A stretch of 64,000 nt of DNA from Actinokineospora sp. NBRC 105648. GTDB lineage: Bacteria; Actinomycetota; Actinomycetes; Mycobacteriales; Pseudonocardiaceae. The notes below the pieces were generated by a model. That model did not search any database, was not told where the DNA came from, and was given only the letters and a program-made list of their open reading frames with translations. The position numbers and the translations under genes were made by a program. The stretch spans positions 1-64,000 of the forward strand of contig NZ_BSTR01000029.1 of assembly GCF_030269645.1 (NCBI RefSeq), read 5' to 3'. Below, piece by piece: positions 1 to 8,477 of the stretch (position 1 is the stretch's first letter; each line of letters opens with the position of its first letter).

Positions 1-174
1 CACCGCGGTGGAGAGAAAAGGGCAGGGTAAGGGCATCCCCACCCACGGCAAGTTTAGCGGCACTCTCCCCCCACACGAAGCGAGTCCACTAGATCGAGCA
101 TCCGTAGCGGGACTTGCGTTCCAGCGGGGTCGGCCTATCCGCTGCGGTTGGTGGGGGCAGGGACGTGGTGCGGT
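1..174. other. Non-coding edge, 3' of the MFS gene
   Basis: This short stretch lies downstream of the minus-strand exporter gene. I see no gene here that I can support, and no clear stem followed by a T run. The neighbouring gene to the left is outside the window. Confidence 0.4.
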
Positions 175-1755
175 TCAGTGGGTCTGGGCTGCCTGGGCTG
201 CCTGGGTCTGGGGTGTGTTGTTGCTGGTCGCAGTCGTTGCCTGCGGTCCTCCGCGCAGTGGGACCTTCTTGATGAATACCGCCACCACAACTCCAATCGC
301 CGCCACTGCGGCCGCTACCGCGAATAGGGTGCCTACGCCGTCGGTGACCGCGTGTTGGAAGGTCTGGCGTGCGGTTTCCGGGAGGGTCTTGAGTGCTGCC
401 GGGGTCATCTGCGTGCCCTGTCCCGTGCCGAATCCGGACAGGGAGCCGGCCAGGGAGTTCGTGTAGATCGCGCCCAGCAGTGATACGCCGAGTGAGCTGC
501 CCATGTTGCGCAGGAACATCGAAGCGCCCGTTCCCGCGCCGATGTCGCGGGGTTCGAGGCTGTTCTGGGCGATCAGGGTGGAGGTTTGCATGAGGCAGCC
601 CATGCCGATGCCGAGCAGGACCATGTACAGCGCGGTCGCCGTCTTGCTGGTGTCGACGTCGACGGTGGCGAACAGGGCCAGTGCGGCCGCCATCAGGGTG
701 CCGCCGATGATGGGGAACGGCTTGTAGTTGCCGGTTCGGCTGATGAGGGTGCCGCTGGCCAGCGAGACGACCATGGCCGCGATCATCATCGGCATCAGCA
801 GCAGGCCGCTGTTGGTGGCCGAGGAGCCCTGGACGAACTGCTGGTACTGCGGCAGGAACGTCACGGCGCCGAACAGGGCGAAGCCGGAGATGAAGGCCAG
901 GGTGCCCGCGAGGGTGAAGTTCAGGTTGCCGAAGACGCGCAGTGGCATGATCGGTTCGGCTGTCCTGCGCTGGACGGCGACGAAGGCGATGAAGCCGGCG
1001 ACCACCACCGCGGCCAGGCCGAGGATCTGCGGTGAGGCCCAGGCGTACTTGGTGCCGCCCCAGCTGGTGATCAGCACCAGTGCCGTGATCCAGACCGTGA
1101 GCAGTGCTGCGCCGGACCAGTCGATCTTGGCCTTGCCGGTGCCGCGGGGGAGGGCGGCCAGGGTGAACCAGCACAGGACCATGGTGACCACGCCGAGCGG
1201 GAGGTTGACGTAGAAGGCCCACCGCCAGGACAGGTGGTCGGTGATGAAGCCGCCGGCGAGCGGGCCGCCGATCATCGCTACCGGCATGACCGCCATCATC
1301 AGGCCCATGTAGCGGCTGCGTTCCCGGGGCGGGATCATCTCGCCGATGATGGCCAGGACGCCGACCATCAGGCCGCCGGAGCCCAGGCCCTGCACGGCGC
1401 GGAAGGCGATCAGCTCGGTCATGTTCTGCGACAGCCCGGCCAGCACCGAGCCCACCAGGAAGACGCCGACCGAGCTCAGGAACGTGGCCCGCCTGCCGAA
1501 CAGGTCGCCGAGCTTGCCCCAGATCGGCGTGGACACCGTCGAGGCCAGGATGTAGCCGGTGGTCACCCAGGCCAGCATGCTCAGCCCGCCGAGGTCGCCG
1601 ACGATGGTGGGCAGCGCCGGGGCCACGATCATGTTGTCCAGCATGGCCAGCAGCATCGCGATGACCAGGCCGCTCATCGTGACCAGGATCTGCCGGTGGG
1701 TGAACGGCGCGGGCGCGGTCGGTTCCGCGGTGGCGGTCGGGGTCTCTGTTGACAT
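175..1755 (-). CDS. MFS drug exporter, DHA2 (14-TM) family
   Basis: This gene encodes an inner-membrane proton-driven efflux pump of the EmrB/QacA (DHA2) type, about 526 residues, the usual length for 14-helix exporters. The first helix carries the family hallmark LAMLDNMIVAPALPTI, and a GKLGDLFGRR loop (motif A, GxLaDrxGrkxxl) follows the second helix. The open frame extends further upstream, but I start at the ATG of MSTETPT because an AAGGACC ribosome site precedes it and the extension would cross the operator. It is divergent from a TetR gene, with a palindromic operator between them, so it is very probably repressed by that TetR protein and induced by a ligand. At the edge of the NRPS cluster it could export or give resistance to the lipopeptide, but the ABC exporter inside the cluster is the more likely dedicated transporter. 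Confidence 0.9.
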   Translation of the reverse strand: MSTETPTATAEPTAPAPFTHRQILVTMSGLVIAMLLAMLDNMIVAPALPTIVGDLGGLSMLAWVTTGYILASTVSTPIWGKLGDLFGRRATFLSSVGVFLVGSVLAGLSQNMTELIAFRAVQGLGSGGLMVGVLAIIGEMIPPRERSRYMGLMMAVMPVAMIGGPLAGGFITDHLSWRWAFYVNLPLGVVTMVLCWFTLAALPRGTGKAKIDWSGAALLTVWITALVLITSWGGTKYAWASPQILGLAAVVVAGFIAFVAVQRRTAEPIMPLRVFGNLNFTLAGTLAFISGFALFGAVTFLPQYQQFVQGSSATNSGLLLMPMMIAAMVVSLASGTLISRTGNYKPFPIIGGTLMAAALALFATVDVDTSKTATALYMVLLGIGMGCLMQTSTLIAQNSLEPRDIGAGTGASMFLRNMGSSLGVSLLGAIYTNSLAGSLSGFGTGQGTQMTPAALKTLPETARQTFQHAVTDGVGTLFAVAAAVAAIGVVVAVFIKKVPLRGGPQATTATSNNTPQTQAAQAAQTH

Positions 1756-1783
1756 CTCGCGGGTCCTTCGCGGGGAGACACTA

Positions 1784-1830
1784 CTTACTTGCCGGTCGGT
1801 CAGTACGCTACCTACCGTACGGCAGGTAAG
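1784..1830. promoter_or_regulatory. Divergent promoter/operator of the MFS-TetR pair
   Basis: A near-perfect 20-bp palindrome, TACCTACCGTACGGCAGGTA, lies at 1809-1828 with one mismatched pair. A weaker related palindrome sits at 1786-1805, and CTTACTTGCC (1784-1793) pairs with GGCAGGTAAG (1821-1830). A TATGCT -10 candidate for the TetR gene is at 1839-1844, and a CCGGAC/GTCCGG hairpin (1848-1865) lies in its leader. Two adjacent palindromes fit binding of two TetR dimers that block both promoters. The palindromes are seen; the binding is inferred. Confidence 0.7.
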
Positions 1831-1879
1831 CAAGCGGCTATGCTGAACCGGACATTCAGGTCCGGAAGGGAGCCGCGGC

Positions 1880-2539
1880 ATGGCACGGGTGCGCAAGGCC
1901 GCCGACGATCGGCGCGCCGAGATCCAGCGGGTGGCGCTCGGCCTGTTCACCCGGCACGGCTACGAGACGACCTCGCTGCGGGAGATCGCCGAGGAGCTGG
2001 GGATCACCAAGGCGGGGGTGTACTACCACTTCGACAGCAAAGAGGCGATCGTTCGCAGCCTCTTCGAGGAGCGGCTCGCCGCCCTCGACGGCCTGGTCGA
2101 GTGGGCCGAGGGGCAGCCGCGCACGCCCGAGCGCTCGGCGGCGATCGCCGCGGGCTGGTTCCGGCTGCTGGTCGCCGACGGCCTGGAGTTCGCCCGCTTC
2201 GCCATCGCCAACCAGGCCGCGCTGCGCGACCTCGCCCCGCACCGCGGCAACGGCGCGCTGGACCGGGTGCAGAAGATCTCGGCCCTGCTGGCCGACGCCG
2301 GGGCGCCGCCGAGCGAGCAGCTGCGGATCCGGATGGCCATGATCAGCGTCAACCTGGCGGTGATGGCCGCGCACGGCCTCGACCTGACCGACGAGGAGAT
2401 CCTGGCCGCGGCCAGCGAGGTGGCGGGCCTGATCGCGCCCAGTCTGGCCACCTCGCTGCGCGGCTCAGCCGCCGAGGGTGGCGAGGACCTCCCTGATGGT
2501 GGGGTGCCGGTAGAGGTCGCGCAGCCGGATCGGCGGTAG
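1880..2539 (+). CDS. TetR-family transcriptional repressor
   Basis: The protein is 219 residues. The N-terminal helix-turn-helix is typical of TetR: it reads AEIQRVALGLFTRHGYETTS, then LREIAEELGITKAGVYYHF. The C-terminal ligand-binding half is not specific enough to name an inducer. The ATG lies 14 bases after the leader hairpin and has a GGAAGGGAG ribosome site. The gene is divergent from the MFS exporter, which it probably represses together with itself. Its last 75 bases overlap the 3' end of the convergent A-T gene, so the C-terminal tail (from about residue 195) is encoded opposite the carrier domain and may be poorly conserved. Confidence 0.9.
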   Translation: MARVRKAADDRRAEIQRVALGLFTRHGYETTSLREIAEELGITKAGVYYHFDSKEAIVRSLFEERLAALDGLVEWAEGQPRTPERSAAIAAGWFRLLVADGLEFARFAIANQAALRDLAPHRGNGALDRVQKISALLADAGAPPSEQLRIRMAMISVNLAVMAAHGLDLTDEEILAAASEVAGLIAPSLATSLRGSAAEGGEDLPDGGVPVEVAQPDRR

Positions 2540-4840
2540 GCCCCGGGCGCGCAGCGCGGCACCGATGCGCACCGCGAGCAGCGAGTTGCCGCCCAGCTCG
2601 AAGAAGTCGTCGTCGAGGTCGACCGGCGTGCCGAGGACCTCGCTCCAGACGGCGCGCAGCTCGCCCGCCAGGTCGTCGCCGACGGGCTCCTCGGGCGCGG
2701 CCGGGGTGGCCAGCAGCGCGGCAGTGTCTAGCTTCCCGTTGCTGGTCAACGGAAGTGTCGCGACTGCGACGACCCGGGCCGGGACCATGTGCTCCGGCAA
2801 CACGGCCGCCGCGCGGGCGCGGACCTGTGCGGTGTCGGCCGTCGCGGGCACGACGTAGGCCTCGAGCCGAGCCGTCGCGGGGGAGTCGCCTGCCACCACG
2901 ACCGCGGCGGCCCGGACGTCCGGGTCGGCCAGCAGCACCGCGCGGACCTCGCCGGGCTCGATCCGGAAGCCGCGGATCTTGACCTGGTCGTCGATCCGGC
3001 CCAGGTGCTCCAGTTCGCCGTCGGGCCGGAGCCTGCCCAGGTCGCCGCTGTGGTAGACGGTGCCCGGCCCGAACGGGTCCGGCCGGAACCGTTGCGCGGT
3101 CAGCTCTTCACGGCCGAGGTAACCCCGGGCGACGCCGACACCGCCGACCACGATCTCGCCCGCCACCCCCGGCGGCGCGAGCCGCCCGGCCGGGTCGAGC
3201 ACGCGCACGTGCCAGCCCGGCAACGGCCTGCCGACCGAGCGCGACCCGCTGAGCGCGTCGCGCCGGGTGACGGTGCGGGTGGTGACGTGCACCGTGGTCT
3301 CGGTGATGCCGAACATGTTCACCACCCGGCACGCCGACTCCGGGTGCCGGTCGAACCACGGCACCAGCGCCCGCGCGTCGAGCGGTTCGCCGCCGAAGAC
3401 CACCAGCCGGGGCGCGGCGGCGGTGTGGTCGACCTCGAGCAGCTGGGCGAAGGCCGACGGTGTCTGGCTGAGCACCGTGACCCGCTCGGCCACCAGCAGG
3501 TCGCGGAACCGGTCCGGCTCGCGCGCGACGAAGTGCGGCACCACCACGAGCCGCCCGCCGGTGAGCAGGCAGCCCCAGATCTCCCACACCGAGTAGTCGA
3601 AGGCGCTGGAGTGGAACCAGGTCCACACGTCGTCGGCGCCCAGGCCGAAGTCCGCGCGAGTGGCCTCGACCAGCCCGATCACGTTGCGGTGCGGTACGAC
3701 CACCCCCTTGGGGCGACCGGTCGAACCGGAGGTGTAGATGACGTAGGCGGGATCACCTGGTCCGATTAGACTGTCGCTTATGGACCCAACGGCGAGGTTG
3801 TCGGGGTGCAGAACGGTGGGGTACGGGAAGTCCGGCCGATTGGTGAGCACGACGCGCGGCGCGGCGTCCTCGGCGGTGCGGGCCAGTCGTTCACGCGGGT
3901 GGGTCGGGTCGATCGGGACGTAGGCGGCACCGGCCTTGAGCACCGCGAGCAGCGCGACCACGAGCCCCGCCGAGCGGTCCAGGCACACCCCGACGCGGTC
4001 GCCGTCCACCACACCGTTCGCGCGAAGTCCTTGTGCCAGTGCGGTTGCCCGCTCGTCGAGTTCGCGGTAGGTCAGGGTGTCGTCCCCGTCGGTGATCGCG
4101 ACCGCGTGCGGCTGGGCGGTGGCGACCACCCGCACGGCGGCGTGGATGGTGTCCGGCCTCGGCTCCGGGGCGTGGGATCGACCGAGGGCGAGGACCTCGG
4201 CGTCGTCGATCGGTGCACCGGTCCGCCGCGCCCGTACCAGGTGCCGGGTGAGTTGTTCGGCGATGGCGGGGGAGAAGTGCGTGCGCAGGTAGTCGCAGCG
4301 CAGAATCGCGCCTCGTACGTCGCGGAAGACGTGGAATGCCAACGGGAACACCGGCGCGGGAAGGTACTCGCCGGGGAACTCGGCACCGTCGAAGATCAGC
4401 CTGATCCCGGAGTCGGGCGGGTAGCGGTCCAGGGTCGTCGCCAGCGCGGCTTGCCAGTCGGACTCCTCGCCCAGGTCGTCCAGCGCCACCACGTGCGTGC
4501 CCGGCGCGCCGCCGTCGGCGAGCCCCCAGTCCACTATGGACAGGTTGGCCGGGGCCGGAACCACCGGTACCGCGGCGACTCCCGCTCCGGCAGCCAGTTC
4601 TCGCAGGGCCGCGGCGTCGTACCGGTCTCGCGCCGCGACCACGATCAGGTCTTGGGTGCCGTCCGCGTAGCGCAGCAGGACTCTGCGGACGTCGTCGGTC
4701 GGCCTGGCCAATTCCCGGGCGCGCAACCGATCCGCGCGCGGGTCGTCGGCGTTGTACGGCAGATCCTCCACCGACCTCGGCGGTACCGCCACCGGTCCGC
4801 GCACCCGCACCCCGTGGCACCGCGTCTGCTCACCGCGCAC
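2465..4840 (-). CDS. Stand-alone NRPS A-T didomain with truncated C-like N-terminus
   Basis: This 791-residue protein has three parts. Residues 1-230 look like a remnant of a condensation-domain C-terminal half without an HHxxxDG motif. Residues about 235-700 form an adenylation domain with [18 protein letters not shown] and TSNGKLD. The C-terminus is a carrier domain with ELGGNSLLAV. The pocket residues, aligned by eye, are D-Y-W-S-V-G-M-V-H-K, closest to the threonine code (D-F-W-N-V/I-G-M-V-H-K). The NRPS at 13784 has one module without an A domain, so this protein is the natural candidate to load that module in trans. That is how the Thr-activating A-T protein of ramoplanin synthesis works. 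The start is a GTG overlapping the SDR stop by 11 bases, implying translational coupling. It is last in the minus-strand operon. Confidence 0.9.
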   Translation of the reverse strand: MRGEQTRCHGVRVRGPVAVPPRSVEDLPYNADDPRADRLRARELARPTDDVRRVLLRYADGTQDLIVVAARDRYDAAALRELAAGAGVAAVPVVPAPANLSIVDWGLADGGAPGTHVVALDDLGEESDWQAALATTLDRYPPDSGIRLIFDGAEFPGEYLPAPVFPLAFHVFRDVRGAILRCDYLRTHFSPAIAEQLTRHLVRARRTGAPIDDAEVLALGRSHAPEPRPDTIHAAVRVVATAQPHAVAITDGDDTLTYRELDERATALAQGLRANGVVDGDRVGVCLDRSAGLVVALLAVLKAGAAYVPIDPTHPRERLARTAEDAAPRVVLTNRPDFPYPTVLHPDNLAVGSISDSLIGPGDPAYVIYTSGSTGRPKGVVVPHRNVIGLVEATRADFGLGADDVWTWFHSSAFDYSVWEIWGCLLTGGRLVVVPHFVAREPDRFRDLLVAERVTVLSQTPSAFAQLLEVDHTAAAPRLVVFGGEPLDARALVPWFDRHPESACRVVNMFGITETTVHVTTRTVTRRDALSGSRSVGRPLPGWHVRVLDPAGRLAPPGVAGEIVVGGVGVARGYLGREELTAQRFRPDPFGPGTVYHSGDLGRLRPDGELEHLGRIDDQVKIRGFRIEPGEVRAVLLADPDVRAAAVVVAGDSPATARLEAYVVPATADTAQVRARAAAVLPEHMVPARVVAVATLPLTSNGKLDTAALLATPAAPEEPVGDDLAGELRAVWSEVLGTPVDLDDDFFELGGNSLLAVRIGAALRARGLPPIRLRDLYRHPTIREVLATLGG

Positions 4841-5663
4841 TGAAACCCCCGTCGACGGTCACCACGGACCCGGTCACCTGCCGCGACTCGTCCGAGGCCA
4901 GGTACACCACGGCCGCCGCCACGTCGGCGGGCTCCACCAGCGCGTTCATCGGCTGCCCCGCCAGGAAGGCCTGCTCGTGCTCACCCACCGGCACCGCCAA
5001 CGCCCGGGCGATCTCGGCGAGCATCCGGCCCTCGGCGGCCTCGTCGTCGCGCACCGAACCCGGGCACACGGCGTTCACCCGCACCCGCGCGCCCGCGAAG
5101 TCCAGCGCGGCGGCCTTGGTGAGCCCGATGATCCCGTGCTTGGCGGCGACGTACCCGGCGAAGTGCCGGTAGCCGACCAGTCCCGCCGTGGAGGCGATGT
5201 TCACGATGCTGCCCGAGCGCCGCGCGCACATCGCCGCGCCCACCTCGCGGATCACCCGCCACGCGCCGGAGAGGTCGACGTCGATCATCAGCGACCACTC
5301 GTCCTCGTCGATCTCGTGCACCGGTTTCCCGGCGGGCGCGGCGATCCCGGCGTTGTTGACCACGACGTCGAGCTCGCCGAACCGGTCCCGCGCCCGGGCC
5401 AGCGCCGCGCGCACCGAGTCCGCGTCGCGCACGTCCGCGTGGGTGGTGAGCACCGCCGCGCCCGCCTCCCGGCACAGCGCGGCGGTGTGGTCGAGCTGGC
5501 TCGCCGTGCCCAGCGGGTACGGCACCCCGGGCAGGTCCGCGCACACGTCGAGCAGCACCAGGTCGGCGCCCTGCTCGGCGCACGCCGTGGCGCTCGCCCG
5601 GCCCAGCCCCCGGGCCGCGCCGGTGACCAGCACGACCTTCCCGGTCAGCCGCACCCCATCCAC
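4830..5663 (-). CDS. SDR oxidoreductase, mycofactocin-type subfamily
   Basis: This classical NAD(P)-binding Rossmann reductase/dehydrogenase has 277 residues. The dinucleotide loop is [12 protein letters not shown], the central motif is NNAG, and the catalytic Ser-Tyr-Lys is seen as ASTAGLVGY...YVAAKHG. The insertion after the second strand (LLDVCADLPGVPYPLGT) is typical of the carveol-dehydrogenase/mycofactocin-associated SDR group, which often holds its nicotinamide tightly. It sits between the type II TE and the A-T didomain. From memory, the ramoplanin cluster has a similar trio of TE, reductase and A-T. Its substrate is unknown; it could act on the acyl chain or on the A-T-bound amino acid. 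The GTG start is one base after the TE stop. Confidence 0.85.
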   Translation of the reverse strand: MDGVRLTGKVVLVTGAARGLGRASATACAEQGADLVLLDVCADLPGVPYPLGTASQLDHTAALCREAGAAVLTTHADVRDADSVRAALARARDRFGELDVVVNNAGIAAPAGKPVHEIDEDEWSLMIDVDLSGAWRVIREVGAAMCARRSGSIVNIASTAGLVGYRHFAGYVAAKHGIIGLTKAAALDFAGARVRVNAVCPGSVRDDEAAEGRMLAEIARALAVPVGEHEQAFLAGQPMNALVEPADVAAAVVYLASDESRQVTGSVVTVDGGFSAR

Positions 5664-5664
5664 C

Positions 5665-6366
5665 TCAGCGCACGGTCGAGCTGATCAACCGGAGCAGCGC
5701 GGGCGCCGCCTCGGTCAGGTACATGTGGCCGCCAGGTAGCTCGACGTGCTCGAAGTCGACCGCCGCGACCGCCGACCAGGACGCGGACTCGCGGTACCCG
5801 ACCAGCTCGTCGTCCTCGCCGCGCAGCGCGGTGATCGGCACCGCGAGCGGCTGGTCGGTGCTGGGCCGGTAGTTCTCGTGCATCTCGACGTCGGCGCGCA
5901 GCGCGGGTAGGAACATCTCGCGCATCTCCGGGTCGTCCAGCGCGGTGTGGTTGTACCCGGCGAACTCGCTGACCCGGTTCAGGAAGTCCGCGTCGGAGAG
6001 CCCGGTGGCCCGTTCCCGGCGGGGTGCGCGCGGTTCCGGCGACCCGCTGGCGAACAGCCGCACCACCTCGACCGCCTGCCCGTCGACCAGCCGGTGGGCC
6101 AGCTCGTAGGCCAGCACCGCGCCCAGGCTGTGGCCGAACAGCGCCACCGGCGTGCCGGGGTCGAGCGCGGCCACGAGGTCGGCGCGCAGGCCGTCGACGG
6201 CGGCGTGCACGTCGCGGTGCGGCTCCTCGTCCACGCGCCGCTCCCGGCCGGGCAGCTGCAGCGGCAGCACCCGCAGGTCGGTGTAGTCCGACCACGGTCG
6301 GAAGAACGAGGCCCCGGCACCGGCGAACGGCAGGCACACCAGGGTGATCGCGGGGTCGTCATCCAT
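5665..6366 (-). CDS. Type II thioesterase (NRPS editing)
   Basis: This is an alpha/beta hydrolase of 233 residues, the usual length of stand-alone type II thioesterases. It has the early LPFAGAGASFFRPW motif, the nucleophile elbow GHSLGA, an Asp before the last helices (RGEDDEL) and the catalytic His in LPGGHMYL. Such enzymes clear misprimed or stalled acyl and aminoacyl groups from carrier domains. It lies in the cluster's minus-strand operon, 20 bases after the ABC permease gene. A role like SyrC, transferring the amino acid from the A-T protein to the A-less module, is possible, but the Ser nucleophile favours hydrolysis. Confidence 0.9.
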   Translation of the reverse strand: MDDDPAITLVCLPFAGAGASFFRPWSDYTDLRVLPLQLPGRERRVDEEPHRDVHAAVDGLRADLVAALDPGTPVALFGHSLGAVLAYELAHRLVDGQAVEVVRLFASGSPEPRAPRRERATGLSDADFLNRVSEFAGYNHTALDDPEMREMFLPALRADVEMHENYRPSTDQPLAVPITALRGEDDELVGYRESASWSAVAAVDFEHVELPGGHMYLTEAAPALLRLISSTVR

Positions 6367-6385
6367 CCGGGTCTTCCCTCTCTGG

Positions 6386-7246
6386 TCAGCGACTGGTCCG
6401 GACGCGGTAGCGCCAGGTGGACAGCGGGATGAACACGATGACCAGCAGCACCGCGCACCCCACCGCGTAGGGCACCGGGTGCGCGGTCGCCCAGCCGTGC
6501 TGCGGCGGGAAACCCGGTGGGGCGGCGTTGCCGAACAGCGCCCGCAGCGCGTTCGCCAGCGCGGTGATCGGGTTCCAGGCGGCGATCGTGGCCAGCGGTT
6601 CGGGCAGCGAGGCGGTGGCGATGAACCCGGAGGAGACGAAGGTGACCGGGAACAGCCAGATCAGCCCCAGGCTGGCCGCCACCTGCACGTTCGGCGCGAT
6701 GATGCCGATGAACGCGCCGATCCAGGACAGCGCGAAGGCGAACAGCAGCACCACCAGGTAGCCGCCGAGGACCTGCGCCGGGCCGGTGTGCGGGCGCCAG
6801 CCCAGGACCAGGCCGCACCCGGTGGTCACGGTGGTGCTGGCCAGGCAGGTCGCCAGGTCGGCGGTCGTGCGGCCGAGCAGCAGCGAGACCCGCGCGATGG
6901 GCAGCGCGCTGAACCGCTCGACGGTGCCCTCCTGCAGGTCGCGGGCGATCCCGATCGCGGTGAACGACGCGGTGAAGGTGACGGCCTGGCCGAGCAGCCC
7001 GGCCACCAGGTACTCGCGGTAGGCCGGTCCGCCGAGGCTGCCGCCGAAGACGTAGCCGATCAGGCCCGCGAACAGGATCGGTTCCAGCAGGCTGGAGGCG
7101 AGGGTGGTGGGCGTGCGGCGCAGGTGGATCAGGTTGCGCCAGGTGAAGTCGGCGCTCTCCCGCGCGACCCGGACCAGCGCGCCACCCGCGCCCGCGCGGC
7201 GGGGTGGGGCGCCCGCGGTCGGCGCGAGCGGTGCCCGGGTGGTCAT
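6386..7246 (-). CDS. ABC-2 type exporter permease (DrrB-like)
   Basis: The product is a membrane protein of 286 residues with about six predicted helices and the ABC-2 architecture. It has a cytoplasmic N-terminus, a FAGLIGYVFGG segment after the first helix, and the family's AWNPITALANALRALFG motif before the last helices. Its ATG overlaps the ATPase stop by four bases, so the two subunits are co-translated. It probably forms an export complex with the DrrA-like ATPase for the mature lipopeptide, which would also confer self-resistance. Confidence 0.9.
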   Translation of the reverse strand: MTTRAPLAPTAGAPPRRAGAGGALVRVARESADFTWRNLIHLRRTPTTLASSLLEPILFAGLIGYVFGGSLGGPAYREYLVAGLLGQAVTFTASFTAIGIARDLQEGTVERFSALPIARVSLLLGRTTADLATCLASTTVTTGCGLVLGWRPHTGPAQVLGGYLVVLLFAFALSWIGAFIGIIAPNVQVAASLGLIWLFPVTFVSSGFIATASLPEPLATIAAWNPITALANALRALFGNAAPPGFPPQHGWATAHPVPYAVGCAVLLVIVFIPLSTWRYRVRTSR

Positions 7247-8208
7247 CCGGCCACCGCCCGGCGGTCGCCCGCGGTGAGGCCGAGGAAGACGTCGTCGAGG
7301 GTGGGCCGGGTCAGGCCGATCTCCAGCACCCGCACGCCCTCCGCGGCCAGCGCGACCAGCGCGCGGCCGACCGCGTCCTGCCCGTCGGCGACCGCGACCT
7401 CGACGCGGCGGACCCGGCGGTCGACCGTCGGCGTGGCGTCGGCGGCGCGGGCGGCCGCGCGCACGGCCGGGGCGATGTCGGCGTCGGTGGCCACGCACAG
7501 CACCAGCCTGCTGCGGCCCGCGGCGGCCTTGAGCTCGTCGGCCGTGCCCGCCGCGACGACCAGGCCGCCGTCGATCACCGTGATCAGGTCGGCCAGCCGG
7601 TCGGCCTCCTCCAGGTACTGCGTGGTCAGCAGCACGGTGGCCCCGCTCGCGGTGAGCTCGGCGATCGCGTCCCAGGTGTCGAGCCTGCTCTCCGGGTCCA
7701 GCCCGGTGGTCGGCTCGTCGAGGACCACCAGCGGCGGGGCGCCGACCAGGGCGGCGGCCAGGTCGAGCCTGCGCCGCATGCCGCCGGAGTAGGTGCCCAC
7801 CGGACGGTGCGCGGCGTCGGTGAGCCGGAACCGACTCAGCAGCGCCGCCGTGGCCGCGCGGCCCGCGCGGCCGCGGATACCGCGCAGCTTGGCGATGAGG
7901 AGGACATTCTCATGTCCGGTGAGCACGCGGTCCACGGTGGAATACTGGCCGGCGACGCCGACCGAGGCGCGCACTTTCTCCGGTTCGTCACCTACCTCCC
8001 AGCCGTTCACCCAAGCGCGGCCGGAATCGGGTCGCAGCAGCGTGGTCAGGACTCGCACGATGGTTGTTTTCCCGGCGCCATTGGGTCCGAGCAACGCGAA
8101 CACGGAACCGGTCGGGATATCGAGGTCGATACCGCGCAATGCGGGGGTGTTGGCGAACCGCTTCACCAGTCCCCGGGCGACGATCGCTGATCCACTCGCT
8201 GCGCGCAC
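7243..8208 (-). CDS. ABC exporter ATPase (DrrA-like)
   Basis: The ATPase has Walker A GPNGAGKTT, signature YSGGMRRRLDLA, Walker B LVVLDEP and a following TTGLDPESR, plus the DrrA-type C-terminal extension ending LTRPTLDDVFLGLT. I start at the GTG of VRAASGSAIV (321 residues, normal for DrrA). The frame continues upstream to a TTG at 8361, but that extension has no family similarity. It is the first gene of the minus-strand operon and is divergent from the FAAL gene, so both cluster operons may start from one intergenic region. The role is lipopeptide export, by context. Confidence 0.88.
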   Translation of the reverse strand: MRAASGSAIVARGLVKRFANTPALRGIDLDIPTGSVFALLGPNGAGKTTIVRVLTTLLRPDSGRAWVNGWEVGDEPEKVRASVGVAGQYSTVDRVLTGHENVLLIAKLRGIRGRAGRAATAALLSRFRLTDAAHRPVGTYSGGMRRRLDLAAALVGAPPLVVLDEPTTGLDPESRLDTWDAIAELTASGATVLLTTQYLEEADRLADLITVIDGGLVVAAGTADELKAAAGRSRLVLCVATDADIAPAVRAAARAADATPTVDRRVRRVEVAVADGQDAVGRALVALAAEGVRVLEIGLTRPTLDDVFLGLTAGDRRAVAG

Positions 8209-8477
8209 TGGCAGAACCGTAGCAACTTCCCGCTGTGGCACAAGGGGTTGACGAATCGGTCCGATCGGGCTCCCGAGTACCGCCGGGTTGTCGGGCCCGG
8301 CTTGGCTGAGCCGAATGTGGTAACCGGTGCCCGAATGGCCTAAAATATGAAAGATCTTCAAAACTGCGTCTGGCCACGTGGTGTCCGGGTGGTGGCCGAT
8401 TCATGCGCTGTGATCCGCGTTACTCGGCTCGCCCTGAATTCCTCGGGTACGGTCCAGAGGGCGGGAGGTGATTCGTC
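8209..8477. promoter_or_regulatory. Divergent promoter region of the NRPS cluster
   Basis: This 270-bp gap separates the exporter operon from the biosynthetic operon and is the only sizeable gap between them. It has a clearly AT-richer core near 8340-8365, including TAAAATATGAAAGATC and an imperfect TGAA/TTCA dyad at 8348-8360. A strong GGGAGGTGAT ribosome site (about 8463-8472) precedes the FAAL ATG. I cannot assign exact -10/-35 boxes or name a regulator. Confidence 0.5.

Noticed and set aside
1-20. CACCGCGGTGG at the window start, resembling cloning-vector polylinker
   Set aside because: The match is about 11 bases and the following bases differ; chance in GC-rich DNA.
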